Shown piece by piece: positions 24,029-32,350 of a stretch of 38,969 nt of DNA. A program made the translations under genes and the position numbers. Under the pieces are notes generated by a model that was not told the DNA's origin, made no database searches, and saw nothing but the letters and a program-made list of their open reading frames with translations. Each line of letters opens with the position of its first letter. Position 1 is the stretch's first letter. Origin of the DNA: Chloroflexota bacterium (GTDB taxonomy: Bacteria > Chloroflexota > Chloroflexia > QHBQ01 > JADMIH01); NCBI GenBank assembly GCA_015478675.1, contig JADMIH010000018.1, positions 1-38,969 of the forward strand, read 5' to 3'.

Positions 24029-24399
24029 ATGACAGCGAATACTGAGAATTCAGGGAATACAGAGACTAAGGGCAATATAGAGGTTATTGGCCGTATGTTC
24101 GTTTTCGATTTCGGCCCCAGTGCGATCTACCAGCTGCACTTTGTTGATAAGGAGCACCGGGAGGTCACCGTCATGGCGGACGCCGCCTATCCACCGGGCA
24201 CATTGAACAAGTTCGATATCGAAATGACCCAACTGCGGCCAAACGTGTACTTGGTAACCTGGGTTGAGCCTGCAACCGTAACACGGTGACCCACGTGGAG
24301 GACTACGAAAGCGGAATCGCGTACACCAACATCACAGCCATCGCGTCCAGACAATTCTGGAGATCGAAGGGGGCGACGGCCTCAGGCATGAAATCGTAG
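24029..24399 (+). pseudogene. MoaF-like small beta-barrel protein, frameshifted
   Basis: The ATG at 24029 has GGAGG 7-8 nt upstream. The frame codes for a polar N-terminus (TANTENSGNTETKGN) and then the MoaF-like pattern GRMFVFDFGPSAIYQLHF, with YLVTWVEPATVT near the stop at 24289. The expected continuation is in the next frame from 24286: VTHVEDYESGIAYTNIT, then FWRSKG, ending at the stop at 24397-24399. Family members read ...TVVHVEDFE.GVVYTNIT... without a break. A one-base insertion near 24280-24285 would explain this, either as a real mutation or as a sequence error. MoaF-like proteins are small, lipocalin-like and of uncertain function despite the name. Confidence 0.65.
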
Positions 24400-24873
24400 A
24401 AGAGAGATTCGACCCAACTTCATGGGGGTCATGAAGGACGACTGATAGTGTCCCCACCATGCTCACCACGTATACTACGCTCACAGAAGGGCATGCAAAT
24501 GCCTTCTCCAACCCGCCGTCGCAGACAGCGCACCTGAATGCTTCGACCTACCTTATCCAACGGGGCCCTGGAGCGACACAAGCCCAGTTTGCCCCACGCC
24601 GTGTGATTAGGACACAAGGGAATCCATCCGTCAGTGTCATGGTTGCACCGCGGACTACCAATCAGCATAATTTGGATGTATAGTGAATTATGGACCCATC
24701 CCCCTATTCGTACCAACCCTGGAAGTCTGTAGGAGAACCAGTCGTGGCGATTCGAATCGTCTACCAATCTCCGACTCCGGAGCCAGGTCTATGCATATTG
24801 TTGACGAGTGCTCTTATGGGCGCTTGTTTAGCACCGGGACGGGGAGCAAGCAAACAGAAAGGAGAGGAAGAAG
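24400..24873. other. Gene-free stretch
   Basis: Short open frames exist on both strands but have no ribosome sites or recognisable protein pattern. I see no repeat or RNA gene. Confidence 0.5.
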
Positions 24874-25308
24874 ATGACTACTCAGGACAATCTTCAGCTC
24901 ATGCAAACGTTGGATGATGCCTGGAACAATCAAGATTGGGACAAATTCAGCGAACGACACGCCGAGAATACCATCGTCTACTGGCCCGGCCAGCCTGAGC
25001 CAACACGCGGTGTCCATGATCATAGGGCAGAGTGTATTGCGTTTTTCAAGACGTTTCCGGACAACCATTTAGCGAATCATCCATACAAGGTGCTAATTGG
25101 CCAGGGGGACTGGACATGCTCGGTTGCCCATTTCACCGGGACGATGAAAGGCCCCATGAAAGGGCCTGACGGCAAGGAGATCCCGCCAACGAACAAGTCA
25201 TTTGAGGTTGACTTCTGCACGGTCGCTCACTGGGTAGACGGCAAGATCGTGGAGGAAAACCTTTTCTACGACCTGGTTGGCTTCATGAAGCAGATAGGGC
25301 TCGGTTAG
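24874..25308 (+). CDS. SnoaL-like ester cyclase family protein (NTF2 fold)
   Basis: 144 residues with a strong purine-rich ribosome site (AGGAGAGGAAG) before the ATG. The order of motifs fits the SnoaL-like family: a helical start with LMQTLDDAWNNQDWDKF, then RHAENTIVYWPGQPEPTRG, FFKTFPDNHL, a strand with GDWTCSVAHFTGT, and the ending FCTVAHWVDGKIVEENLFYD. Proteins of this type are small alpha+beta barrels. Some cyclise polyketides, but many bacterial members have no known substrate. No polyketide genes are nearby, so a metabolic role is not assigned. Confidence 0.88.
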   Translation: MTTQDNLQLMQTLDDAWNNQDWDKFSERHAENTIVYWPGQPEPTRGVHDHRAECIAFFKTFPDNHLANHPYKVLIGQGDWTCSVAHFTGTMKGPMKGPDGKEIPPTNKSFEVDFCTVAHWVDGKIVEENLFYDLVGFMKQIGLG

Positions 25309-25480
25309 TTAGCAGCGGGCCGGATCAGCAACCCTCTGCAATACTTTTCTTCTCTGCAGTTACATGTGCCGGGAAACACGTTCCATGCACTCTATTAGCT
25401 CCGTGCCCACAGAAAAGCTACCTCGGCGCTTCGTTTCTCACGAACCTGTAACACAACTGACGCAACCGATGGAGCCAGCT

Positions 25481-26071
25481 ATGAACGATACCGGATCAGC
25501 AGCAGCATCGCGAACCTTCAATGGAACGCTCTTCCCACTGCCTGGTGTGTACAACCTTGATCCTGCCCACACCTTCGCCGAGTTCACTGCGCAACACCTT
25601 GTGGTGGGGCATGTGCGAGGACGCTTCGACAGAACAACAGGAGAGGTCACCATCGCTGAGGATCCGACCTTATCCTCTCTCACAATCAGCATCGAAACGG
25701 CAAGCGTAAGCACGCACAATGCAAAAAGGGACGAGGACCTGCGCGGCCCACGCTTCTTCGACGTAGAGAAGTTCCCAATCATGACCTTCCACAGTACCGC
25801 TGTCATTCCTGAGTTAGATGGAAATTGGACGGTCCAGGGGGAACTGACCGTCCGAGATGTTACTCTCCCCGTTTCTCTCACAGTGGCTATCACCGGAGTT
25901 ATTCTCGATTCAAAAGGCAATGTGCGTGCAGGGATCCGGGCCCACGTACAGGTCAGCCGCAGGGACTTTGGCCTGCTGGCAGATCTTGAACAAGAAACCG
26001 GCGGCAGCAAATACGGGAGGGATGTTTACATCAATGTCGACACCGAGATCCTGCTCCAAGAAGGGGCATGA
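25481..26071 (+). CDS. YceI-family lipocalin-like protein
   Basis: From the ATG at 25481 (GGAG 6 nt upstream) the product is 196 residues. In-frame ATGs at 25469 and 25364 would extend it without adding a family domain. The YceI pattern is clear: PGVYNLDPAHTFAEFTAQHL, then GHVRGRFDRTTGEV, SVSTHNAKRDEDLRGPRFFD and FPIMTFHST, with GELTVRDVTLPVSL and a closing SRRDFGL. YceI proteins are beta-barrels that bind polyisoprenoid-type lipids, and several are induced by stress or high pH. No signal peptide is evident, so this copy is probably cytoplasmic. Confidence 0.92.
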   Translation: MNDTGSAAASRTFNGTLFPLPGVYNLDPAHTFAEFTAQHLVVGHVRGRFDRTTGEVTIAEDPTLSSLTISIETASVSTHNAKRDEDLRGPRFFDVEKFPIMTFHSTAVIPELDGNWTVQGELTVRDVTLPVSLTVAITGVILDSKGNVRAGIRAHVQVSRRDFGLLADLEQETGGSKYGRDVYINVDTEILLQEGA

Positions 26072-26302
26072 GACACTTTTCATCAAGCAGAAACTCGTGC
26101 TCCGATCTCGTACCCTAGGTCGCCAAAGTTGCCCAACCACAATCTCGGGTCCGCCCGTCCCAGACGTGGACGGCGACCTGGACGGGCTTCTTCTTATTTA
26201 TGATTCATGCGCTGATCTACGCCCCTGTGCTCCCATTCATGATCACTGTTGGGTCGTCGTGACGGCTCCCAGGATTTCCGGACACCACATGGAGGGATAA
26301 TC

Positions 26303-27211
26303 ATGAGCGAAGCAATTTCAGCAGAACTGCGGCCAACTCAAGGGCCGCTACGGAGGTCATTGCATGGAAAGGTAGCCATTGTCACCGGCGCCGCCCGAGG
26401 AATCGGCCGGGTCACGGCTGTCGCGTTCGCCCGCAACGGCGCCGACATCGTCGGCATTGACATTTGCTCGCCGGTGTATCCGCCTTCGGGTGTCGCACCG
26501 GCGAGCAAAGAGGACCTTGACGAGACTGGAAGGCTGGTTGAAGCAGCGGGTGTCCGCTGGCTCAGCTTCGTCCTCGACCAGCGCGATATGAGGGCGCTGC
26601 GCATAGTGGCTGCGCGAGCGGAGGAGGCGTTTGGCGGTATTGACATTTTGTTCGCTAACGCCGGCATCCAAGCTTTCAAGCCGCTACTCGAAATGGATGA
26701 TGAGCACTGGCGGGTGCAGATAGAAAACAACCTCACCGGAACTGCTAACACGATCCGCGCTTTCGCACCCTATCTGGTGAAGCGTGGGGGTGGGCGCATC
26801 ATCGTGACCTCCTCGACCCAGGGCAGGCATGGCATGAAGAACGGATCCGCCTACTCGGCCTCCAAATGGGGGATTATCGGCCTGATGAAGTCGGCGGCCC
26901 TGGAGCTCGCGACCTACGGCATTACCGTGAACGCCCTCATCCCCGGTCTGATTGACACGGCGCTGACCAGGCATGAGGAGCGTTATGCGCAAGCGCTGCA
27001 GGAAGCAGGCCAGGCGCCGGAAGGGTATCCTCAGGCAGACGAAGAAAAGGCACGCACCATTCTTGTCGCCAAGAGTCCACTCGGGGTGCCATGGATCGAT
27101 CCCGAGGATGTAGCACCAGTGGTGGTCTTCCTCGCCTCCGATGCGGCTCGAATGGTGTCGGGGGCGACCTACGATGTGACTGGCGGTGACAGCGCCCACA
27201 ATATAGCATGA
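26303..27211 (+). CDS. Short-chain dehydrogenase of the mycofactocin-coupled type
   Basis: The ATG at 26303 follows GGAGGG by 7 nt and gives 302 residues. SDR motifs are complete: TGAARGIG for dinucleotide binding (~30), FANAGI (~125), and a catalytic Ser in VTSST with YSASK (~185). After the second strand, DICSPVYPP and SKEDLDETGRLVEA form an insertion typical of the mycofactocin-coupled SDRs, which hold NAD tightly and need mycofactocin to be re-oxidised. No mycofactocin genes lie in this window. Related enzymes act on carveol or other secondary alcohols, and the substrate here is unknown. Confidence 0.9.
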   Translation: MSEAISAELRPTQGPLRRSLHGKVAIVTGAARGIGRVTAVAFARNGADIVGIDICSPVYPPSGVAPASKEDLDETGRLVEAAGVRWLSFVLDQRDMRALRIVAARAEEAFGGIDILFANAGIQAFKPLLEMDDEHWRVQIENNLTGTANTIRAFAPYLVKRGGGRIIVTSSTQGRHGMKNGSAYSASKWGIIGLMKSAALELATYGITVNALIPGLIDTALTRHEERYAQALQEAGQAPEGYPQADEEKARTILVAKSPLGVPWIDPEDVAPVVVFLASDAARMVSGATYDVTGGDSAHNIA

Positions 27212-27289
27212 GGGTGAATACCATACCAGCCAAGCTGGACTGGCGGCACGGATCTGCGTGACAAGATTAGACGGCTGCCCCTCACCCCT

Positions 27290-29788
27290 ATGAACCATAG
27301 CAATAACAATACTCATAGACCTCATAACCGCCATAACGGTCATAAAGATCATAGTGGCCCCGACGGTGCCAGCGGACAGCACCAACCAGATGTCGCTCAT
27401 CACGATGCCTCTTTGCATGGGTCGCCTCGGGAGCATGCAGGACGTACACGGCATACAGGGCAACCAGGCGATCTCATGCTTCCAGGCGCTGGCCCCATGC
27501 CTGGCGATCGCTCCACGCATGGGGAACATACAGCACATGGTGTTCACGGCGCTCACTCCAAACACTCAGTACACACTGGAACCGGACATGCTAATCATTC
27601 AACCCACGCCGCGCACTCGGAGGAGATGTTCAAGCGGCCTTTCTGGGTGTCGCTTGCTCTCACCGTTCCGGTACTTCTCTACTCTGATCTGCTCGAGGGG
27701 CTGCTCGGCTATACCGCACCGACCTTCCCAGGGTCGGAATATCTCAGCCTGGTGCTCGGCAGCGTCATTTACTGGTACGGCGGGTGGGTTTTCCTCTCAG
27801 GCGCCGTGGCAGAGCTACTCAACCGCATGCCGGGCATGATGACCCTGGTAGCGCTCGCCATCACTACCGCCTACGGCTACAGCATTGTGACTACTCTTGG
27901 CCTTGTGCAGGGGATGCCGCTGTACTGGGAGCTTGCCACCCTCGTCACGATCATGCTGCTCGGACATTGGATGGAGATGCGAGCCGTGGGCAGTGCTCAA
28001 AGCGCCCTCAACGAACTGGCAAAGCTGCTGCCTGACACAGCCGAGCGCATCGTGGGCGACAGCGCAGTCGGCCCGGGCAGCACAGGCGTTGGCATGGAGG
28101 GCAGCCCACCGGACCACGAAGGCCACCACTCGGACGCAGGCACAGACGCAGGCACCGAGCGCACAGAACGGGTACCGGTGAGCACTCTCAGAGAAGGGGA
28201 TCTGGTGCTCATACGGCCGGGCGGGCAGGTGCCTGCCGATGGCACCGTAGAAGGAGGGAACAGCCAGCTCAACGAGAGTATGGTGACAGGCGAGTCGCGT
28301 CCCGTCGACAAAGCGCCTGGCAGCGAGGTGATCGCGGGTACTGTAAACGGCAGCGGGTCGCTACGGGTGCGCATAAGCAGGACCGGGGAGAGTACCATGC
28401 TGGCTGGGATTATGAGGCTGGTGCAGGAGGCGCAGACAAGTCGTACGCGCACACAGGCCCTGGCGGACCGTGCGGCCCGCTGGCTCACCATCGTAGCGGT
28501 TGCAATGGCCCTGCTGGCCCTCATCGGCTGGACTGTAGCCGTGGGCTTCGGGGACTTCACGCTCGAACGGGTAGTCACCACGCTTGTTGTGGCGTGCCCC
28601 CACGCGCTCGGCCTGGCTATCCCTCTGGTAGTCGCTATAACCACGAGCCTGTCGGCGCACAACGGCATCCTGGTGCGCGACCGCCTCGCGCTTGAGAAGG
28701 CAAGGAGCCTCAATGTCGTGGTGTTCGACAAGACGGGCACACTGACCGAGGGTGCGCACGGTCTGGTGGGTATACAAACGGCGGAGCGAATTACCGGGGA
28801 GAAAGCCCTTGCTCTCGCTGCCGCTGTAGAAGGAGACAGCGAGCACTACATCGCAAGGGCGTTAGTAAGTGCTGCGATCGCGCAGCAAGATGGACAACCA
28901 GCAAGACAACCGGCAACGTCAGTACAAGCAGAGGGGCTCTGGCACGTACACCAACCCGCACCATCTCTATTACCCCAGGCCCATGACTTCATCGCGCTGC
29001 CCGGGCGGGGGGTGCAGGCACGAGTCGGCAATCGCACGCTGCAGGTTGGTGGTCCACGACTGCTCCAGCAGCAAGACATGCAGGTGCCTCCTGCCATGTC
29101 TGAGCAGGTACGGACCTGGGGAGACCGCGGCCAAACAGTCGTTTACCTGATCGCAGATCGGCATGTGCTTGCAACTTTCGCACTCGCGGACATAATCCGA
29201 CCCGAAAGCCGAGAGGCGGTTCAAGCTCTGAAGAACCAGGGGACAAGGGTGGTCATACTTACAGGCGATTCGGAGCAGGTAGCGAAGTGGGTAGCGGCAG
29301 AGCTAGACGTGGACGAGTACTTTGCCGGCGTGCTCCCCGAAGACAAGAGCGCCAGGATCAAGGGGCTACAACAGGGAGGATCGCAGGTGGCCATGGTGGG
29401 CGACGGAGTGAACGATGCGCCTGCGCTGGCCCAGGCAGACGTGGGAATCGCCATTGGCGCGGGCACGGATGTGGCGCGAGCTTCGGCGGGCATAGTGCTG
29501 GTGCGTAACGACCCACGCGACGTTGCGAGGATCATAACCCTCAGCCGCGCCAGTTACCGAAAGATGGTGCAGAACCTGGTGTGGGCGGTGGGCTACAACG
29601 TGATTGCGCTGCCCTTGGCCGCCGGGGTGCTTGCTCCCTTCGGCATCGTCATGCCCGCAGCCGTTGGGGCGCTCCTCATGTCTCTCAGCACAATTGGCGT
29701 TGCCATCAACGCCCAGACGCTGCGCGGGCTCGACCTGCGTCTCGTCCAGGTGCGAAGAGCACTGCCTGACCCGGCGCCTGCTTCATAA
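27290..29788 (+). CDS. copB: CopB-like copper-translocating P-type ATPase
   Basis: 832 residues. The first ~115 residues are very rich in His (many GH, HS and TH pairs), a likely metal-binding tail. Transmembrane helices follow, then MLLGHWMEMRAVGSAQSALN, the A-domain TGES (VTGESRPV), the membrane metal site ACPHALGLA (~435), the phosphorylated Asp in DKTGTL (~481) and GDGVNDAPALAQADVGIAIG (~704). CPH rather than CPC marks the CopB class (P1B-3-like), which exports copper. Two features are odd. The usual SEHP motif reads EGDSEHYIARA (~517), so the Pro is replaced. There is also a ~30-residue Gly/His/Asp-rich insertion in the A domain (GSPPDHEGHHSDAG). No good ribosome site precedes the ATG. 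Confidence 0.92.
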   Translation: MNHSNNNTHRPHNRHNGHKDHSGPDGASGQHQPDVAHHDASLHGSPREHAGRTRHTGQPGDLMLPGAGPMPGDRSTHGEHTAHGVHGAHSKHSVHTGTGHANHSTHAAHSEEMFKRPFWVSLALTVPVLLYSDLLEGLLGYTAPTFPGSEYLSLVLGSVIYWYGGWVFLSGAVAELLNRMPGMMTLVALAITTAYGYSIVTTLGLVQGMPLYWELATLVTIMLLGHWMEMRAVGSAQSALNELAKLLPDTAERIVGDSAVGPGSTGVGMEGSPPDHEGHHSDAGTDAGTERTERVPVSTLREGDLVLIRPGGQVPADGTVEGGNSQLNESMVTGESRPVDKAPGSEVIAGTVNGSGSLRVRISRTGESTMLAGIMRLVQEAQTSRTRTQALADRAARWLTIVAVAMALLALIGWTVAVGFGDFTLERVVTTLVVACPHALGLAIPLVVAITTSLSAHNGILVRDRLALEKARSLNVVVFDKTGTLTEGAHGLVGIQTAERITGEKALALAAAVEGDSEHYIARALVSAAIAQQDGQPARQPATSVQAEGLWHVHQPAPSLLPQAHDFIALPGRGVQARVGNRTLQVGGPRLLQQQDMQVPPAMSEQVRTWGDRGQTVVYLIADRHVLATFALADIIRPESREAVQALKNQGTRVVILTGDSEQVAKWVAAELDVDEYFAGVLPEDKSARIKGLQQGGSQVAMVGDGVNDAPALAQADVGIAIGAGTDVARASAGIVLVRNDPRDVARIITLSRASYRKMVQNLVWAVGYNVIALPLAAGVLAPFGIVMPAAVGALLMSLSTIGVAINAQTLRGLDLRLVQVRRALPDPAPAS

Positions 29789-29962
29789 CGGCGCGCCAAA
29801 CGGCTCACCAACGCATTACCAGGGCACCACCACGGCCGTTTCGCAGTTCGCCGCACGGAACGCGAGGCGCCCAGCCTAGAACTTCAGCGGTACTTGCTCG
29901 GTAGGTATGCATCCTGCTGGTGCTAGAGTTCTAGACAGCATATGATCAGCGGGAGGGATATT

Positions 29963-30163
29963 ATGAAAAGACGGGTATCACTGGGGATTACAGACGAAAC
30001 AAACCGACAGCTTGAGGACCTCACAAAGTGGCTTGGTGCCACCAGAACCGAGGTGCTGATCTTCGCAATAGAAAGGCTCCACCGGGAGGTTGCAAGTCGA
30101 GATGGCAACCTTGAGTCCACTACTGCCGGCAAATTACCGCGCCACGAGCATATAGTCGGCTAG
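29963..30163 (+). CDS. Ribbon-helix-helix (CopG/Arc-type) DNA-binding protein
   Basis: The ATG at 29963 follows GGGAGGG by about 6 nt and gives 66 residues. RRVSLGITDETNRQLEDLTK forms the expected strand and first helix, and GATRTEVLIFAIERLHREV the second, the RHH fold of small repressors or antitoxins. No toxin gene of a known type adjoins it. It lies 174 bp after the copper ATPase, so metal-linked or autonomous regulation are both possible. Confidence 0.82.
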   Translation: MKRRVSLGITDETNRQLEDLTKWLGATRTEVLIFAIERLHREVASRDGNLESTTAGKLPRHEHIVG

Positions 30164-30199
30164 CGTCCAGTGGTCCTGGTGGTGGTAATGGTACTGGTA

Positions 30200-30541
30200 A
30201 TGGGGGCGCCAAGTGACAGAGCACCGTCCAACGCCGAGCTCATCCAGGAAATGGCGCCAAAGGCCAGGGTTGTCAAGGCTTTCAACACAGTTTTCGCATC
30301 GAACCAGGCCGTAGCTGAGGTTGAGGGTGTTCAACTTGACGGCTTTGTGGCTTGTGACGACGATGCAGCCAAAGAGCAAGTGCTGGAGTCCGTGAGCTCG
30401 CTAAATTATCGCCCTATCGGTGCGGGCCCACTGGCAATGGCGCGTGCTCTAGAGGGGATGGGCACGCTCAACATATATTTGAACAAGACCCATCAGTGGT
30501 CATGGCAGAGCGGCTGGAAGCTAGTGGGTCCCACCGGCTAG
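30200..30541 (+). pseudogene. 5'-truncated NADPH-dependent F420 reductase-like gene
   Basis: The frame reads ELIQEMAPKARVVKAFNTVF, then DGFVACDDDAAKEQVLE and LNYRPIGAGPLAMARALEGM, ending GTLNIYLN and SGWKLVG. This is the C-terminal two thirds of the F420-dependent NADP reductase family. The N-terminal Rossmann part with the GxGxxG loop is missing, replaced by a Val/Met-rich stretch (VVLVVVMVLVMG) from GT-rich sequence. Confidence 0.7.
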
Positions 30542-30697
30542 CCAGCAGGCACGCTGGCAACAGGCACGAACAAGGGTAGGCGTGCGACTGTACCTTTACA
30601 TGGCTTGCTGCAGTTGCCGGCCAACCTGAAGTTTGATGAGCCGGTTGTCAGCACATTGCAAAGCACCCTGCGCTCGCGCTTAGCGTGACCGTAGTCT

Positions 30698-30713
30698 GCG
30701 TGCCGCGGCACGC
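30698..30713. other. 16-bp perfect palindrome between decayed genes
   Basis: GCGTGCCGCGGCACGC is self-complementary, and a short T-run (TTTT) follows 7 bp further on. It could be a weak terminator for the plus strand or just a GC-rich palindrome. 30542-30760 holds no gene. Confidence 0.3.
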
Positions 30714-30759
30714 CCGCTGGTTTTGTAGCCGGAAGGGGTGGCAGATGCAGATGCGTTCC

Positions 30760-31002
30760 TTGCCGAGCAGATAATCGAGAACGAATGGGTAATGATTATC
30801 ACCGGTATCACCTCCATTCTCTTCGGTTCTCTTCGGTCTTGTACTCTACATCTTCCCCGGGGCGAGTGCTCTCAGCCTAGTGTGGCTTAACGGCGGCTAC
30901 TCTCTCGCCTTCTGCCTTCTGCTCAACTTTCTTTCCTTTCGCCTGCGCGGTCTGCATCAACCACCCCAGACGCCCGGCACACCTCCTGCCCCCCGTTCGT
31001 GA
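30760..31002 (+). pseudogene. hdeD: C-terminal half of an HdeD-family (DUF308) gene, frameshifted
   Basis: The sequence reads ENEWVMIITGITSILFG. If a 10-bp tandem duplication (CTCTTCGGTT/CTCTTCGGTC, 30819-30838) is ignored, it continues LVLYIFPGASALSLVWLNGG and YSLAFCLLLNFLSFRLRGLH, and ends at 31002. These are transmembrane segments 5 and 6 of HdeD, exactly the part missing from the gene at 19051. The duplication shifts the frame, so the fragment cannot be translated as it stands. Confidence 0.75.
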
Positions 31003-31019
31003 ATTAAGGGGTACGCGAC

Positions 31020-31572
31020 ACCCCTCGGCAGCACCTGTGTGCACCGCGGTCGGCAGACCGAGCAGGCGGGCGATAGAGGTCAGGGCGTGCATCCCGTCGT
31101 CTAACCACGTGAGCCGCGCCGGGCCCTCGCCGGGCTGAAGTAGCCGCTGGTATTGGTGGTCTCGATGCAGTCGCTGCCGAAGTTGTGCCCGCGCCGCACC
31201 AGCGCCCTGATGCTTCCGAGATCATCGGCAATCGCTGAGACCGGCAGCGTCCAGCGCATCGAAGCATAGCGTGAACCCGTACTGCATGTATTCGCGGGCG
31301 AGGCTCAGTCCTTTGAGCGCCTTTGACGAGGAGGATTGGAGCGTTTGCAGCGCGAGGTTCGCGGCGTCCATGGTGAGGTGGACATGGGTGTCGATGAAGC
31401 GGGGACTCACAGTCCGGTCGGAAAGGTCGAGCACCCATGCTCCGGGCGGCCGCTCCACCGACCGCGCGATCTCCGCAATTCGGTTGTCCTGGACGAGGAT
31501 CTCTGCCGGACCGGCGAGGGTATCGGAGACGCCGTCGAAGACCTTGCCGCACACCAGAACTAGCACCTTCAT
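31020..31572 (-). pseudogene. Decayed metal-dependent amidohydrolase
   Basis: The ATG at 31572 with AAGGAAG upstream starts a good amidohydrolase N-terminus: VCGKVFDGVSDTL, DNRIAEIA and the metal-binding FIDTHVHLTMD, to YGFTLCFDAL. The frame then fails near 31222. Later pieces, such as IETTNTSGYFSP and GMHALTSIARLLGLPTAVHT, appear in other frames in the expected order. Several frameshifts and deletions make this a clear pseudogene. It is the last member of the minus-strand GC-rich block. Confidence 0.7.
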
Positions 31573-31615
31573 CTCAGAGCTTCCTTGCGCCATCATCCGT
31601 CATGACCTACCCATC

Positions 31616-32269
31616 TCATCTCGTGGAGGACTCCTTCTTCTCATGATCGGTCTCCGCCCCGGGCACTGGGGCGACCGGCAGCCCCCAGCCACGCCGGATG
31701 GCCAGGAGGCGCAGCCCGAAACAGAGGACCGCGCCGGCGATCGCCAGTGGGGTGGATGGGAGCCGCAGCAGCTCGCCGCCAACAGCGACGGCCGCGCCGG
31801 CCAGCGCGGCGACCGCATACAACTCGGCGCGCAGTACGGTCGGGATCTCAGCCACGAGGACGTCGCGCAACATGCCCCCTCCGATCCCGGTGAGCATCCC
31901 CAGCAGCACGGCGGGGACAGGGTTGAGTCCGAAGGTGAGGGCCTTGAGCGCGCCGGAGACCGCGAACAGCCCCAGCCCGGCCGCGTCGAAGACCAACACA
32001 GGACTCTTCCACCGCCCGACCGTTGAATGCCATAGGAACGCCGCCAGGCCAGCCAGGAGAGACACCCCGATATAGCGCCAATCGGCGATCGCGCCCGGGG
32101 GTACCGCCCCGATCAGCAGGTCGCGGGTGATCCCACCGGCGTTGCCGGCGGCGAAGGACAGCACAAGCACCCCGAACACGTCGAGGCGATGGCGGACGCC
32201 CGTCATGCCGCCGCTGAGCGCGAACACGAAGGTGCCGAAGAGGTCGAGTGCTAGGACGAGCGTTCCCAT
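31616..32269 (-). CDS. TRIC-type cation channel family protein (UPF0126)
   Basis: 217 residues with several membrane helices in two related halves. Each half carries the family signature: AGNAGGITRDLLIG (~42-55) and GIGGGMLRDVLVAEIPTVLR (~128-147). The protein starts LDLFGTFVFALSG as expected, and FDAAGLGLFAVSGA opens the second half. Bacterial and archaeal relatives of TRIC channels form trimeric cation channels, but ion choice and physiological role are unsettled. GAGAG lies 4 nt before the ATG. It follows the MFS gene by 81 bp on the same strand. Confidence 0.93.
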   Translation of the reverse strand: MGTLVLALDLFGTFVFALSGGMTGVRHRLDVFGVLVLSFAAGNAGGITRDLLIGAVPPGAIADWRYIGVSLLAGLAAFLWHSTVGRWKSPVLVFDAAGLGLFAVSGALKALTFGLNPVPAVLLGMLTGIGGGMLRDVLVAEIPTVLRAELYAVAALAGAAVAVGGELLRLPSTPLAIAGAVLCFGLRLLAIRRGWGLPVAPVPGAETDHEKKESSTR

Positions 32270-32350
32270 GGTGCTCTCAGGCCGACCGTGAGGCCCGCAG
32301 GGCCGGCGAGGTCATGCCATGTCTCCGGTCCAGCACGTGCCAGGCTTCTA

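Noticed and set aside
24429..24767. Minus-strand open frame of 112 codons
   Set aside because: No ribosome site, no recognisable domain and no compositional support.
31271..32075. Plus-strand open frames of 125-251 codons
   Set aside because: They are antisense to the amidohydrolase remnant and the TRIC gene, which carry clear family motifs.
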